Assembly (NCBI RefSeq): GCF_030068505.1
Contig: NZ_JAQOSO010000102.1
Coordinates: forward strand, 1-63,235
Source: Roseofilum capinflatum BLCC-M114
Lineage (GTDB): Bacteria > Cyanobacteriota > Cyanobacteriia > Cyanobacteriales > Desertifilaceae
DNA: 63,235 nucleotides
Direction: 5' to 3'
Shown: positions 7,245 to 16,451 of the stretch, one piece after another
Layout: every line of letters starts with the position of its first letter
How positions within the stretch are numbered: position 1 is the first letter of the stretch
Notes under the pieces: model-generated
The model's database searches: none
What the model was told of the DNA's origin: nothing
The model's input: the letters and a program-made list of their open reading frames with translations, nothing else
Position numbers and translations under genes: made by a program

Positions 7245-10200
7245 CAGTTAATTCTACTAAAGTATTAAAACGGAAATGATGCACTAAATCAGACAGAGTA
7301 TGAATCAAATGCTGATGATGGGTCGGAATTTTGCCAATAAGCTGTTGAATGGTTTCATCATCTCCACTTAAAGCCGATTGATGAACAGCCTCGATCCACT
7401 CCAATGGCATTATTTTAAGCTGATCGGGCGTAAGGGTAAATGGTTCCGAGGTATCGTTTGGGGGTAAAGGTTCCTCATAGATATACTCTAGATCTAAATG
7501 TTTGGCTAGGCTATTCCAGATGGTTTCTTCCTGAAAGGGTTTGGCAATAAAATCATCACATCCGGCAGCAAAGACTAAATCTCGTTTTTGGGAAAAGGCG
7601 CTGGCAGTCAGGGCAATAATGATGGTTTTATGAGGTGGAGAGACTTGAGCTTCTAATTCCCGAATTTTTCGAGTTGCTTCGTATCCATCCATACCTGACA
7701 TGCGGATGTCCATCCAGATGACATGGGGATGATGCTGTTGCCAAAGGGCGATCGCCTCTTCTCCCGTTGCAGCTTGGGCGATCTCGAATTCTAGAGGTTG
7801 TAATAGGCGCACCAATAACAGTCTATTTTCCGGGATATCATCGACAATCAGCATCCGATATTGGGGTTGGCCGGGAGCTAAACCAATGACCCGATTTTGC
7901 ATCATCATAGGCTCTACTGCCTCGACATTCGCGAGGGTTGTTTGAATTTGAAAGCGAAAACAACTGCCTTGACCCAGGATGCTTGCAACTTCAATATTCC
8001 CCCCCATAAGTTGGACAAATTTTTGACTAATCGAAAGCCCTAATCCCGTTCCTTGATGCGATCGCCGTCCGGACTCGGTTTGTACAAAGGGATTAAACAA
8101 TTGGTCTAATTCATCTTCAGCAATACCAATTCCAGTATCTTCCACAGCAAAGGTTAAGCAAATTTGGGGATCTTGCCGCACCTGAGAGACTCGTAATCTC
8201 ACGGTTCCTTTTTCAGTAAATTTAATCGCATTGCCCAACAGATTAATCAAGACTTGGCGCAGTTTTTGTTCATCGGTCTGAATATATTGCACTAAATCCG
8301 GGGGGCGATCGAAGGTTAAGGTTAAGCCTTTAGCATTGGCCCGGATATGCAACATTCCTTCTAAAGTTTGTAATAATTGCTCTAGATCGAAAGCACTGGG
8401 TTGAAACGTAATCCGACCGGCTTCAATTTTGGACATTTCCAAAATATCATTAATCAACTCTAGTAAATGTTCGCCACTGCGGTTAATAATATTCAGTTCC
8501 GAAGCTCCAGCCGCAAATTTAGGGTCATTGGCCATTAATTGACTAAATCCCAAAATTGCATTCAGGGGCGTGCGTAATTCATGGCTCATATTGGCTAAAA
8601 ATTCACTCTTAGCGCGGTTCGCCATTTCTGCCGCTTCTTTAGCTTGTTGCAGGGCAGTTTCTGCCTGTTTGCGGGCGCTAATATCTTCAGAAATACAGAG
8701 TAAATGGGTTGCCTCTCCTTGCCGGTTATAGAGAGGCAATTTGAGAGTTCTGAGGAGAAGTTTACCCCGTGTGAGAGATTGAAAAGAATGTTCGCTAATC
8801 TCTAAAAGTTTCCCTTTTTGTACGGCTTGTAAGTCATGGGAGCTGCATTGAGCGGCTTGTTTTAAGGGATAGATTTGGGCATCGGTTTTACCAATCACCC
8901 GATCGCTGCCTAAACCAAAAATGTTTTCGCTGGCTTGATTCCAAATCAGATATCGGAAATCCTGGGTAATATCCTTGGTATAAATAGCCAGGGGAATATG
9001 ATCGATGATGCTATCGAGAAAGTGTTGCGATCGCAGCAATTCTTCCTCTAGGTGTTTGCGATCGGTAATATCAGTGGTCACCGAAAGTAAGCAGGGTTCC
9101 CCATTCACCGTAATCACATCGGAGGAGAGCAGCGCCACCCGATATTCTCCGGCCTTGGTGCGATAGGTAAATTCATAGTTTTTAACTTGCTTCTTTTGCT
9201 GAATGAGGTGAAACAACTGCATCCGTTCTTCCACGTGAACCCAGAGGTTCAGCTCTAAAGCTGTGCGACCGATCACTTCTTGATTGCTGTACCCAGTTAA
9301 CTTGAGGAAACTGTCACTGACTTCCAGATGTTTGCCATCGGCTAAACGAGTAATGGTGATCGGGTGGGGAGTGCGACGAAAGGCTTTGGAGAATTTTTCT
9401 TCTGATTCTCGTAAGGCGATTTCCACGGTTTGCCTCTCGCGGATCTCTTGTTCGAGTTCTTCCGTTCTGGCTTGGATTTTTGCTTCTAAAGAGCGAGAAT
9501 AGGTTTGCAGTTGGCGATGGGAGCGCTTAAGCTGATAGCGCATCCGCTCAAAGGCCAAAGCCAAAGTCCCCAAGGCATCGGTGCGATAGTACCAAGGAGC
9601 CGCCGTGCGATCCCAGTTGCCTTCAGAAAGGGCGATCGCCACTTGGGAGAGTTGGCGAATGGGTCGGACAATATAACGACTGGTGAGCCAACCCATCCCT
9701 GTAGCAGCGATCGCGGCCATCAAACCCATTATGATGGTGAGGTTGCGTCCTTGGTGAATCTCTTCCATCAAACTCTCTTTAGGCACAAGGATTGCCATCA
9801 GCCAATTTAAGTCTTGACGATCGCTCAGGGGAGTTAGATGCAGAATGTAGGGGGTATTCAGGAGCCTCATGTGCAGATCCGTGGGTTCTTGCAGTAGAAG
9901 GTGCTGGTCTAAATAGGCTTTGAGGTAGTCCCCAGCCTGATGGATGAGTGTATCGGTTGACCCCAGGGAGGTGAGGTCAGGTACAACGATCCCCTCTGTA
10001 GGGTCAAGAATCAGGATCTGGCTGTCTAGGCGATGATTGAAAGTTTGGATAAACTGCTGAAGTTTCGAGATCCAGATGGAGGTGGAAAAGACACCAATCA
10101 GGGTTTGGTTTGCGTCATAGATGGGTAAGACGGCATCTAGGCTCATTTCACCCGTGCTGGAAAGATAGGGGGCTGTCCAAGGCTGAGTAGAATCCCTATC

Positions 10201-10761
10201 GAGGATGGCGTTGCGAGTGGCTTCTTGATACCAAGAAGATTGACGGGGGTCAGGGTTAGGAAGCGATCGCAACAATGCTCCGCGCTGTCCTCGATCCACC
10301 GAATAAATATGCAGTTGACCGTTTGTTTCTGAAGAGGCGATCGCCAGTTCTAAGAGGTCAGGATTATCCCTTCGAGAACGTAGGGCAACCCATTCCCCTT
10401 CTGGATTCGCAAATCGAATCTCACTCACACTCGGCAATAACTGGAGTTGTTCCTGAAATTTTTGGCTTAACTGCTCAAAGTTGTTGGGATTGAGTTGTCC
10501 GTTGGTAATGGCGTTCGCATTGAGGTGATTAATGCGATCGGGAATCGAAAGAGTATTTACCAGATAATTATCTAGATGGGCACTCATTTCTGCTTGTAAG
10601 TCACTGGCCACATTCTCGACGGCTGCTTGCCCATGGTACAACGACAAATATCCGGTTAAGCCAACTGCCATCACAATTTGCAGGACAAAAGGCACAATTA
10701 AGGCCACTGCCAAGGGTACGGTTTGGAGAAGTTGATGAAACCGTTGCTGAACGCGAAGCAT
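7234..10761 (-). CDS. Cache-HAMP-PAS-PAS hybrid histidine kinase with C-terminal tail domain
   Basis: The 1,175-residue membrane sensor is arranged as TM1 (about 14-40), a large periplasmic Cache region (about 45-330), TM2 (about 338-360), HAMP, two PAS domains (about 455-705), HisKA with SHELRTPLNAI (His near 725), HATPase (about 835-950), REC with VIWMDIRMSGMDG (Asp near 1016) and a 65-residue tail. The tail (PLEWIEAVHQSA... ending FNTLVELTDEQ) matches those of the kinases at 25.6 and 40.2 kb. The input module closely resembles that of the cyclase at 23.2 kb. The ligand is unknown; Cache domains often bind small molecules. It leads a minus-strand operon with the receiver-kinase and the coiled-coil protein. 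Confidence 0.92.
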   Translation of the reverse strand: MLRVQQRFHQLLQTVPLAVALIVPFVLQIVMAVGLTGYLSLYHGQAAVENVASDLQAEMSAHLDNYLVNTLSIPDRINHLNANAITNGQLNPNNFEQLSQKFQEQLQLLPSVSEIRFANPEGEWVALRSRRDNPDLLELAIASSETNGQLHIYSVDRGQRGALLRSLPNPDPRQSSWYQEATRNAILDRDSTQPWTAPYLSSTGEMSLDAVLPIYDANQTLIGVFSTSIWISKLQQFIQTFNHRLDSQILILDPTEGIVVPDLTSLGSTDTLIHQAGDYLKAYLDQHLLLQEPTDLHMRLLNTPYILHLTPLSDRQDLNWLMAILVPKESLMEEIHQGRNLTIIMGLMAAIAATGMGWLTSRYIVRPIRQLSQVAIALSEGNWDRTAAPWYYRTDALGTLALAFERMRYQLKRSHRQLQTYSRSLEAKIQARTEELEQEIRERQTVEIALRESEEKFSKAFRRTPHPITITRLADGKHLEVSDSFLKLTGYSNQEVIGRTALELNLWVHVEERMQLFHLIQQKKQVKNYEFTYRTKAGEYRVALLSSDVITVNGEPCLLSVTTDITDRKHLEEELLRSQHFLDSIIDHIPLAIYTKDITQDFRYLIWNQASENIFGLGSDRVIGKTDAQIYPLKQAAQCSSHDLQAVQKGKLLEISEHSFQSLTRGKLLLRTLKLPLYNRQGEATHLLCISEDISARKQAETALQQAKEAAEMANRAKSEFLANMSHELRTPLNAILGFSQLMANDPKFAAGASELNIINRSGEHLLELINDILEMSKIEAGRITFQPSAFDLEQLLQTLEGMLHIRANAKGLTLTFDRPPDLVQYIQTDEQKLRQVLINLLGNAIKFTEKGTVRLRVSQVRQDPQICLTFAVEDTGIGIAEDELDQLFNPFVQTESGRRSHQGTGLGLSISQKFVQLMGGNIEVASILGQGSCFRFQIQTTLANVEAVEPMMMQNRVIGLAPGQPQYRMLIVDDIPENRLLLVRLLQPLEFEIAQAATGEEAIALWQQHHPHVIWMDIRMSGMDGYEATRKIRELEAQVSPPHKTIIIALTASAFSQKRDLVFAAGCDDFIAKPFQEETIWNSLAKHLDLEYIYEEPLPPNDTSEPFTLTPDQLKIMPLEWIEAVHQSALSGDDETIQQLIGKIPTHHQHLIHTLSDLVHHFRFNTLVELTDEQ

Positions 10762-10771
10762 GTTCCAGGGT

Positions 10772-11299
10772 TTAAGAAGGAGAACTCGAATATTGACTTA
10801 AGACTTCTTTCGAGCGCCGTACCATGTGTTCTGGCCCTTCAATCATCAGTAAATATCGCCCCTGTAGCAGGTGATGGCGATAGATACTAGAGGTATTGCC
10901 TTCACCAAACAAGCCAATCAGTGCCCCCACGAGACTCCCGCACAGGGCACTCATGAGTCCGGCTGATAGAATGACTAAGACCCATTGGAGAGGATCAAAA
11001 TTGGGGAGTTCCAGCTTTAAGATCCATAGGAGTATGGCAGCGATCGCACTCCCGGCAAAGGCTGAGAGTAACCCCAGTCGATAGGCCTTAGCGAAAATAA
11101 TTTTCATGGGTTTATAGAGTCCAACCCATTCGGGAGGATTAAAGTCTCGCCCGACAATGGCTAAGTATTCGGGGGAAACACCCTGGCTATAGAGTAATCG
11201 GTAAGCAGCAAATGCTGACGTAGCATCAGGAAGTACGGCGATCGCCAAATGGGGACGGCGCTTGAATTTGGGTTTATGACCAGATAGATTAGGGGACAT
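10772..11299 (-). CDS. General-stress-protein-17M-like membrane protein
   Basis: The 175-residue protein begins with a charged tail, followed by a GSP17M/YflT-like alpha-beta region (AIAVLPDATSAFAAYRLL, residues 20-37). It then has two Gly/Ala-rich hydrophobic helices (about 75-97 and 108-132) with glycine-zipper spacing, and a C-terminal segment ending YLLMIEGPEHMVRRSKEVL. Proteins of this type are found widely in cyanobacteria; the function is not known. Its stop is 10 bp from the hybrid kinase start, so it may belong to the same transcript. The start codon lies inside one copy of a 28-bp imperfect direct repeat (11285-11312 and 11338-11365). Confidence 0.75.
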   Translation of the reverse strand: MSPNLSGHKPKFKRRPHLAIAVLPDATSAFAAYRLLYSQGVSPEYLAIVGRDFNPPEWVGLYKPMKIIFAKAYRLGLLSAFAGSAIAAILLWILKLELPNFDPLQWVLVILSAGLMSALCGSLVGALIGLFGEGNTSSIYRHHLLQGRYLLMIEGPEHMVRRSKEVLSQYSSSPS

Positions 11300-11365
11300 T
11301 ATGCAACATGCCTAAGAGAGTGCCACTCTGCTCTTTTTAGATTAACCGACATTATGCAACCTGCC
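11285..11365. repeat. 28-bp imperfect direct repeat spanning a start codon
   Basis: Copies at 11285-11312 and 11338-11365 agree at 24 of 28 positions and share gacattatgcaac. The proximal copy contains the ATG (minus strand, 11297-11299) of the downstream membrane protein. The distal copy is 53 bp upstream and includes a second, out-of-use ATG context. Confidence 0.7.
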
Positions 11366-11414
11366 CATATCAATCAGAATTTGTCTTAATAAAGAGTAAA
11401 GCTGTGTCAGGGCA

Positions 11415-12131
11415 CTAGGATGAATTACCGATGATCATCAGTACCGAGAAATAGGAAAGGGAAAGGTGGGGAAATTGTTCTAAATTAGAATAGATTTTCT
11501 GGTTCGGTTGGGTGGCTCGTTCGACAATGTAAGCCTGTGGGAGCAAATTTCGCTGTTTCAGAAATTGCCACACTTGCCCATAAACAGAACTCACTTTCAT
11601 TAAGACCACCACTTCAGAAGAGTTTAAGGCTTGTTCCAGGCGATCGATATGGTAGAGAGCAGGTAAAATAGTTAACCGTTGATTCCGAACCGTTAGAGGA
11701 AGTCCGAGAACGGCTGCGGCTGCCATGGGTGAGGCAATGCCAGGAATCGCTTCTATGGGGACTTGGGGATGATGTTGGTTGAGGATTTGAGCCAGATAGT
11801 TGAAGGTGCTATAGAAACTGATATCCCCTTCACAGGCAAAGGCCACATCTTGCCCTTGATTTAAGTAGTGCCAGACCGTTTCAGCCGCCTCAGTCCAGGC
11901 TTGGTGCAGAAGGCTTTCATCCTGTACATAGGGAAACGTAAGAGAGAGTTGGATGTGTTCGGGTTTGAGCCAGGGTTGGATGATGGTTTCGGCTATACCA
12001 GGTTGGTTGTTGAGTCCGGCGGGAAAGGCTACAACGGGAGCGTTTTGCAGTTGCCGCCATCCTTTGAGGGTAATTAATTCGGGATCGCCTGTACCAATCC
12101 CAATGCCGTAAAGAGTTCCGAGTTGCACCAA
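11415..12131 (-). CDS. cobI: Precorrin-2 C20-methyltransferase
   Basis: This SAM-dependent tetrapyrrole methylase of the cobalamin pathway adds the C-20 methyl group to precorrin-2 (or to Co-factor II, CbiL-type). The family signature YGIGIGTGDPELITLKG is at residues 9-25. Later motifs are DVAFACEGDISFYSTF near residue 95 and IPGIASPMAAAA near 125, which build the SAM pocket. Length (238) is normal. There is no ATG near the start: translation probably begins at TTG 12131 or GTG 12128. It lies 115 bp upstream of the stress-type membrane protein and is probably transcribed alone. Confidence 0.9.
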   Translation of the reverse strand: MVQLGTLYGIGIGTGDPELITLKGWRQLQNAPVVAFPAGLNNQPGIAETIIQPWLKPEHIQLSLTFPYVQDESLLHQAWTEAAETVWHYLNQGQDVAFACEGDISFYSTFNYLAQILNQHHPQVPIEAIPGIASPMAAAAVLGLPLTVRNQRLTILPALYHIDRLEQALNSSEVVVLMKVSSVYGQVWQFLKQRNLLPQAYIVERATQPNQKIYSNLEQFPHLSLSYFSVLMIIGNSS

Positions 12132-12356
12132 TAGAGATTAATAATGTAGACAAATATTAAGAATGACTTTATTGTAACTGAAGTTGCACAGATACCGATT
12201 CTTGCCCCCTAGCGCGTTGATCGGTGGTACCCATGGCTGGGTGATGGGTCAAGGATTGACATACAGAAAATCATCCAGTCAGTTCACCCGATAAGATGAG
12301 GTCAATTGATGTTTTTTCAGCAAGACTATAGACAAAGACTGTTGATTTTGTGACCT

Positions 12357-12665
12357 ATGTGTATTCATCCGTCCATGCTTCTGGAAGAAAGACAGTTAAC
12401 TTATACGACTTTGAGTGAGATTTTATATTTGCTCGATGATATTAAGCGAACTACCGATCCGGAGCGATTAAAAGAGCTGACAGAACAGGCGAGTCAGTTG
12501 TGTATTGATCTCAGGTATCATTATTCGCAGTTAGTCCCCGATCCAAATTTTGATTGTGGTATCTCGACTAGCGGTAGCCATAAGCGATCGCCCAGGACTG
12601 ATGGCGATGGCATTGATATCCTTGAAATGTTCTCTCAAGGTTTGCCGGATTTGAAGCATTTGTAA
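12357..12665 (+). CDS. Small protein of unknown function, antisense-overlapping at its 3' end
   Basis: The 102-residue frame has a convincing first half: residues 7-60 are amphipathic and helical (LSEILYLLDDIKRTTDPERLKELTEQASQ and onward). Its last 45 residues are read from the strand opposite the WD40 gene's 3' end and look like random translation. Either the protein really ends this way, giving a 135-bp convergent overlap, or the original stop was lost. ATG codons at 12357 and 12375 are possible and neither has a good ribosome site. No family is recognised. Confidence 0.45.
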   Translation: MCIHPSMLLEERQLTYTTLSEILYLLDDIKRTTDPERLKELTEQASQLCIDLRYHYSQLVPDPNFDCGISTSGSHKRSPRTDGDGIDILEMFSQGLPDLKHL

Positions 12666-14360
12666 ATCCCAGATGGTTAAGCTCCCATCTGCACTTCCGG
12701 CCATCAGTTGTTGGGAGTCTGAGCTAAAGGCTACTGCTCTTACCCAGTCGGACGAAGGTTGAAAGGTATGTTGAGGTAAGGGGGTTGTGTGAAGTGAAGA
12801 TAAGTTCCAGAGTTTTACTGTTAGATCGCTGCTTCCACTGGCTAAATGTCCATCTCTACTAAAGGCGATCGCGTTAATATCCCGTTGATGTCCCTTGAGT
12901 TGGGTTATGGGTTCTCCGGTTTCTACATGCCACAAATAGATTTGATTATCGCTACTTCCAGAGGCGATAAGTTTCCCATCGGGACTAAAAGCGACGGTAT
13001 TAATCCCACGGGGATGAGGAATAGACAGATGGCGATCGCTCTCGGTTAACCAAATTTGTAATTGGCGATCGTCTCCACCACTGGCGATCGCCTTGCCCTG
13101 GGGATGGTACGCTAAAGACAGGGTTACGGAGCTGCCATAATGCTCTAGGGGCGTACAATAGACTGTCGCCGTACCAAAATCCCAGATCTTAATCACATCA
13201 TCAATACTGCCACTGGCTAACTGATGTTCTAGGGGACTAAACGCTAAAGTCAATACCGGGTTCGTATGAAGGTTTAAGGTCTCTTCTAAGCTCCCCGTTT
13301 CTAGATTCCAAATTTTGATCCCACTGTCAAAACTCCCACTGGCTAACAGTTGCCCATCCGGACTCATGGCCAAGGCACAGACAGAACCTCGATGACCTTC
13401 TAAGGTTTGCACACAGCGCCATATTTTTGTCCCTGAAGGTGGGAAAAATCGAGGCCGCGGGGGAGGGGGTGGCGGTAGTTTTTTCGCCGGTTTGAGGGCA
13501 TGAAAGACATCTCTAGCACAGCGATATCGGTGCTTGGTTCCCAGTTGGATTAATCGATCTAAAATTGCACCCAATTTGTCACTCATTTGGGTGTCTCCTA
13601 AGTATTCCCGCCACACCCAAACTCCTTCCGCACTATCAAAGAGCAGGAAGGGAGAAACCTGGGTTAACAGGTATAAACAAGTTACACCTAAACCATATAA
13701 ATCACTAGCATAGATAGCTTTGCCGCGCAATTGTTCGGGGGCAACAAATTCGGGGGAACCGATGGTGGTTCCCGTGTTGAGCAGGGCGGTTTCGGTGACA
13801 TACTTGGCGGAACCAAAATCAACTAAACTATACTCGCCATTTAAGCCTTGAATGATATTGGCGGGTTTAATATCCCGATGGATGACCTGGCGATCGTGGA
13901 TATAATTGAGAACCGGTAAGAGTTTTTTCAGTAAGTCCCGAATTTGAGGCTCTGTCCATTTTCCCGTTTGTTCTAAAATTACGTCTAGGTTTTCTCCGGG
14001 GCGATATTCTTGGACTAAATAGTGATTGTCTCCTTCGTGGAAATAATTATAAAATTGAGGGATTTGGGGATGATTACCCAGTTGATAGAGTCGTTGAGCT
14101 TCTTGTTCAAATAAGTCAGTTGCTTTGCGTTGCATGTCGGGATTTTTGCTCTCAAAGCTTAATTGTTTGATCGCACAACGGCGCGGGTTCCCTTGGCTTC
14201 TATCAATAGACAAGAATGTGCGACCAAATCCGCCTTGACCAATCTTTTTAATCGCTTGATAGTGTTGTTTGAGGATCAGGCTGTTTCCACAGGTCTGGCA
14301 GTAGTTTGCTCCCTGGGGATTTTGGGGGGATTTACAATGGGGATTGAGACAGTAAGACAT
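12531..14360 (-). CDS. Zinc-ribbon Ser/Thr protein kinase with WD40 propeller
   Basis: This cytoplasmic eukaryotic-type kinase (609 residues) opens with a zinc ribbon (CLNPHC and YCQTCG, residues 4-21). The kinase domain follows (about 33-290): Gly-loop GQGGFGRTFL, AIKQL, catalytic VIHRDIKPANII, LVDFGSAKYV and FVAPEQLRG. After a Pro-rich linker (KLPPPPPPRPRFFPP) come seven WD40 repeats (about 318-609), enough for one closed propeller, each with a SGS/xIWD type ending. Such kinase-WD40 proteins are typical of filamentous cyanobacteria; substrates are not known. No transmembrane helix is visible. Its 3' end overlaps the small gene at 12357 tail to tail. Confidence 0.92.
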   Translation of the reverse strand: MSYCLNPHCKSPQNPQGANYCQTCGNSLILKQHYQAIKKIGQGGFGRTFLSIDRSQGNPRRCAIKQLSFESKNPDMQRKATDLFEQEAQRLYQLGNHPQIPQFYNYFHEGDNHYLVQEYRPGENLDVILEQTGKWTEPQIRDLLKKLLPVLNYIHDRQVIHRDIKPANIIQGLNGEYSLVDFGSAKYVTETALLNTGTTIGSPEFVAPEQLRGKAIYASDLYGLGVTCLYLLTQVSPFLLFDSAEGVWVWREYLGDTQMSDKLGAILDRLIQLGTKHRYRCARDVFHALKPAKKLPPPPPPRPRFFPPSGTKIWRCVQTLEGHRGSVCALAMSPDGQLLASGSFDSGIKIWNLETGSLEETLNLHTNPVLTLAFSPLEHQLASGSIDDVIKIWDFGTATVYCTPLEHYGSSVTLSLAYHPQGKAIASGGDDRQLQIWLTESDRHLSIPHPRGINTVAFSPDGKLIASGSSDNQIYLWHVETGEPITQLKGHQRDINAIAFSRDGHLASGSSDLTVKLWNLSSLHTTPLPQHTFQPSSDWVRAVAFSSDSQQLMAGSADGSLTIWDLQMLQIRQTLREHFKDINAIAISPGRSLMATASRDTTIKIWIGD

Positions 14361-14455
14361 GAGACGAATTAATAATTAATCATTAATAAATTCGAGGGTT
14401 GACTGTTGTTTTTTAGTTATTGTAGACTGATTTTAATGTTGAGGAAATCATAAAT

Positions 14456-14746
14456 ATGGCTTCAGAAGACCAGAAAACAACCGGTGCAGATGCAGTGGAT
14501 GCAGCGATCGCCCAAGGACTCGATTTAGATGGCAGTCCCATCCCCCCGGCTAAGTTAGAATTATATCATCAAGTCATGGGCTTGGAAGCCGATCGCCAAC
14601 GGAGCGGAGTGAGTAATACCATGCGATCGCGCATTGTTCGCATCGGAGCCAAGCATTTACCCCAAGACGAACTCAATCAAAAGTTACTCGCGGCCGACTT
14701 TGCTCCCCTGAAAGAAAAGGAAATTCGCTTTTATTACGGCAGCTAA
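14456..14746 (+). CDS. Conserved small cyanobacterial-type protein of unknown function
   Basis: The 96-residue soluble protein has an acidic N-terminus (DAVDAAIAQGLDLDGSPIPPAKLELYHQV) and a basic central helix (RSRIVRIGAKHLPQDELNQKL), ending KEIRFYYGS. It has no signal peptide or membrane helix. The start is ATG 14456. It lies 40 bp upstream of the GspE/PilB-type ATPase gene on the same strand and may be co-transcribed with it. Codon use and the presence of a GCGATCGC site fit a native gene. I do not recognise a family and propose no function beyond possible linkage to the ATPase. Confidence 0.75.
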   Translation: MASEDQKTTGADAVDAAIAQGLDLDGSPIPPAKLELYHQVMGLEADRQRSGVSNTMRSRIVRIGAKHLPQDELNQKLLAADFAPLKEKEIRFYYGS

Positions 14747-14786
14747 CATTTACCGCTTTGTCTATTGTCCACTCAAGCCAAAACCC

Positions 14787-16424
14787 ATGCAAACCAGCGA
14801 TCTGACTCCTTCAGCTTGGCAACAACTCCGACAAGGTACAGTCAACTGTGATGAAGCCATTAAGCTATTAATCGATAGCGATCGCCAACTGAACCTTTCT
14901 TTACTCGATTCTGAAGTCAGTTCCCGGTTTTGGCGGGAATTCCCCGATCGCCAAAACCTACCCCCCATTATTCCCTTGCTGCTGTGGCGTAATTGCTATT
15001 ATCTCGGCTCTCCGGTAACCGTAGAACCGGATCAAATTCGAGAAATGAGCGATCGTACCCTCACCAACATCAAAATCATCCCCATTTCTCAAAAAAGCTA
15101 CAGCGCTTGGCATCACAGCCGCAACTTTGACCATACCCGCATCAGCTCTGCCCCCCTCGTTAACCCCATCACCGGGGAACTCGAACAAGAAAATATTACC
15201 GAAGTTACCGAACTCTACCTATCCAAAGCCGTCGGCCAAATTAGCCGCATTAAAACCATCATCTCCGGCGCTCTCCGCAACCGCGCCAGCGATATTCACC
15301 TCGAACCCTTTCCCCAAGGCCTGCGAGTTCGGTATCGGATTGACGGTGTACTCCGAGATATTACCACCCTATCCGCAGAAGTCAGCCGTAAAGTGATCGT
15401 CGCCCTCAAAGTCATGTCCAACATGGACATAGCCGAAAGTCGTCGCCCCCAAGACGGTCGGATTGGCGAAAAATACGCCACCCAAGACAACCTAGAATTG
15501 GGCATGGATATGCGCGTTAGCACCCTTCCCTGTGTCAGTGGCGAAAAAGCCGTTATTCGACTGCTCCCTCGGCAAAATCCCTTTAGTAAAATCGAAGACC
15601 TCGGATTTAATCGGCAAACCTTACCCCTTTATCAAGACTGGTTGCGCCAACCCCAAGGTATGATCATCCTCACCGGGCCCACTGGTTCCGGCAAAACCAG
15701 CACCCTTTATACCAGCTTGCAATCCGTCGCCACAGAGCAAGTCAATGTGGTCACCGTTGAAGATCCCGTAGAATACATCTTATCCGGAATCACCCAAACC
15801 CAAGTCCATGAACGAGCAGGCATGACCTTTGCCGCAGGCTTGCGGGCCATTTTGCGTCAAGACCCAGATATCATTATGGTCGGGGAAATTCGCGACCATG
15901 AAACCGCAGAAACCGCAGTTCGAGCCGCTTTAACCGGCCATTTAGTCTTTACCACCCTACACACCAATGATGCCGTAGGAGCCATTCCCCGACTCAAAGA
16001 TATTGGCCCCGATCCCGGTTTAATTAGTGACGCGCTATTGGGCATTATTGCTCAACGTTTAGTCCGTTGTATTTGTCCTCACTGTGGCACACCGTATCGC
16101 CCCAGTGAAGAGGATTTAAGGATTTTGGGAATTGGGTTACATGAGGCTAACCCGGAAGAATGGCGCAAAGGAAAAGGGTGTGTTAAATGTTTTCAGTCCG
16201 GATATCTAGGACGAGAAGCAATTATTGAATTGTTGAATGTGGATGACTCCATGCGGGAATTAATTTATGAAGGGGGAGTAACCGAGCTGCGCCGATATTT
16301 GCAAAATACCGATTTTATGTCCTTTCGCAAGGCAGCCACGGATAAAGTAACTCTGGGTAAAACTACGGTAGATGAAGTAGTTCGGGTTTTACCTCGCAGC
16401 ACCATGTACTATAAACTCAGGTGA
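14787..16424 (+). CDS. GspE/PilB-family secretion or type IV pilus assembly ATPase
   Basis: These hexameric ATPases power polymerisation of (pseudo)pilins at the inner membrane. The 545-residue protein has an N2-like region (about 145-270, SDIHLEPFPQGLRVRYRIDG), Walker A GPTGSGKTSTLYTSL (near 293), the Asp box VTVEDPVEYI, Walker B IIMVGEIRDHETAE and the His box TTLHTNDAVGAI. The zinc-binding Cys motif is CICPHCG plus CVKC (about 430-470). It is shorter than typical cyanobacterial PilB because the N-terminal domain is reduced to about 140 residues, and no pilC or pilT adjoins it. It may therefore be a paralogue. Confidence 0.88.
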   Translation: MQTSDLTPSAWQQLRQGTVNCDEAIKLLIDSDRQLNLSLLDSEVSSRFWREFPDRQNLPPIIPLLLWRNCYYLGSPVTVEPDQIREMSDRTLTNIKIIPISQKSYSAWHHSRNFDHTRISSAPLVNPITGELEQENITEVTELYLSKAVGQISRIKTIISGALRNRASDIHLEPFPQGLRVRYRIDGVLRDITTLSAEVSRKVIVALKVMSNMDIAESRRPQDGRIGEKYATQDNLELGMDMRVSTLPCVSGEKAVIRLLPRQNPFSKIEDLGFNRQTLPLYQDWLRQPQGMIILTGPTGSGKTSTLYTSLQSVATEQVNVVTVEDPVEYILSGITQTQVHERAGMTFAAGLRAILRQDPDIIMVGEIRDHETAETAVRAALTGHLVFTTLHTNDAVGAIPRLKDIGPDPGLISDALLGIIAQRLVRCICPHCGTPYRPSEEDLRILGIGLHEANPEEWRKGKGCVKCFQSGYLGREAIIELLNVDDSMRELIYEGGVTELRRYLQNTDFMSFRKAATDKVTLGKTTVDEVVRVLPRSTMYYKLR

Positions 16425-16451
16425 GAGTTTAATGGATTACCCAGACTTGAT

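Noticed and set aside
12250-12300. TTGACA (12256-12261) as promoter of the small gene at 12357
   Set aside because: The nearest -10-like hexamer (ataaga) is almost 30 bp away, so the spacing does not work.
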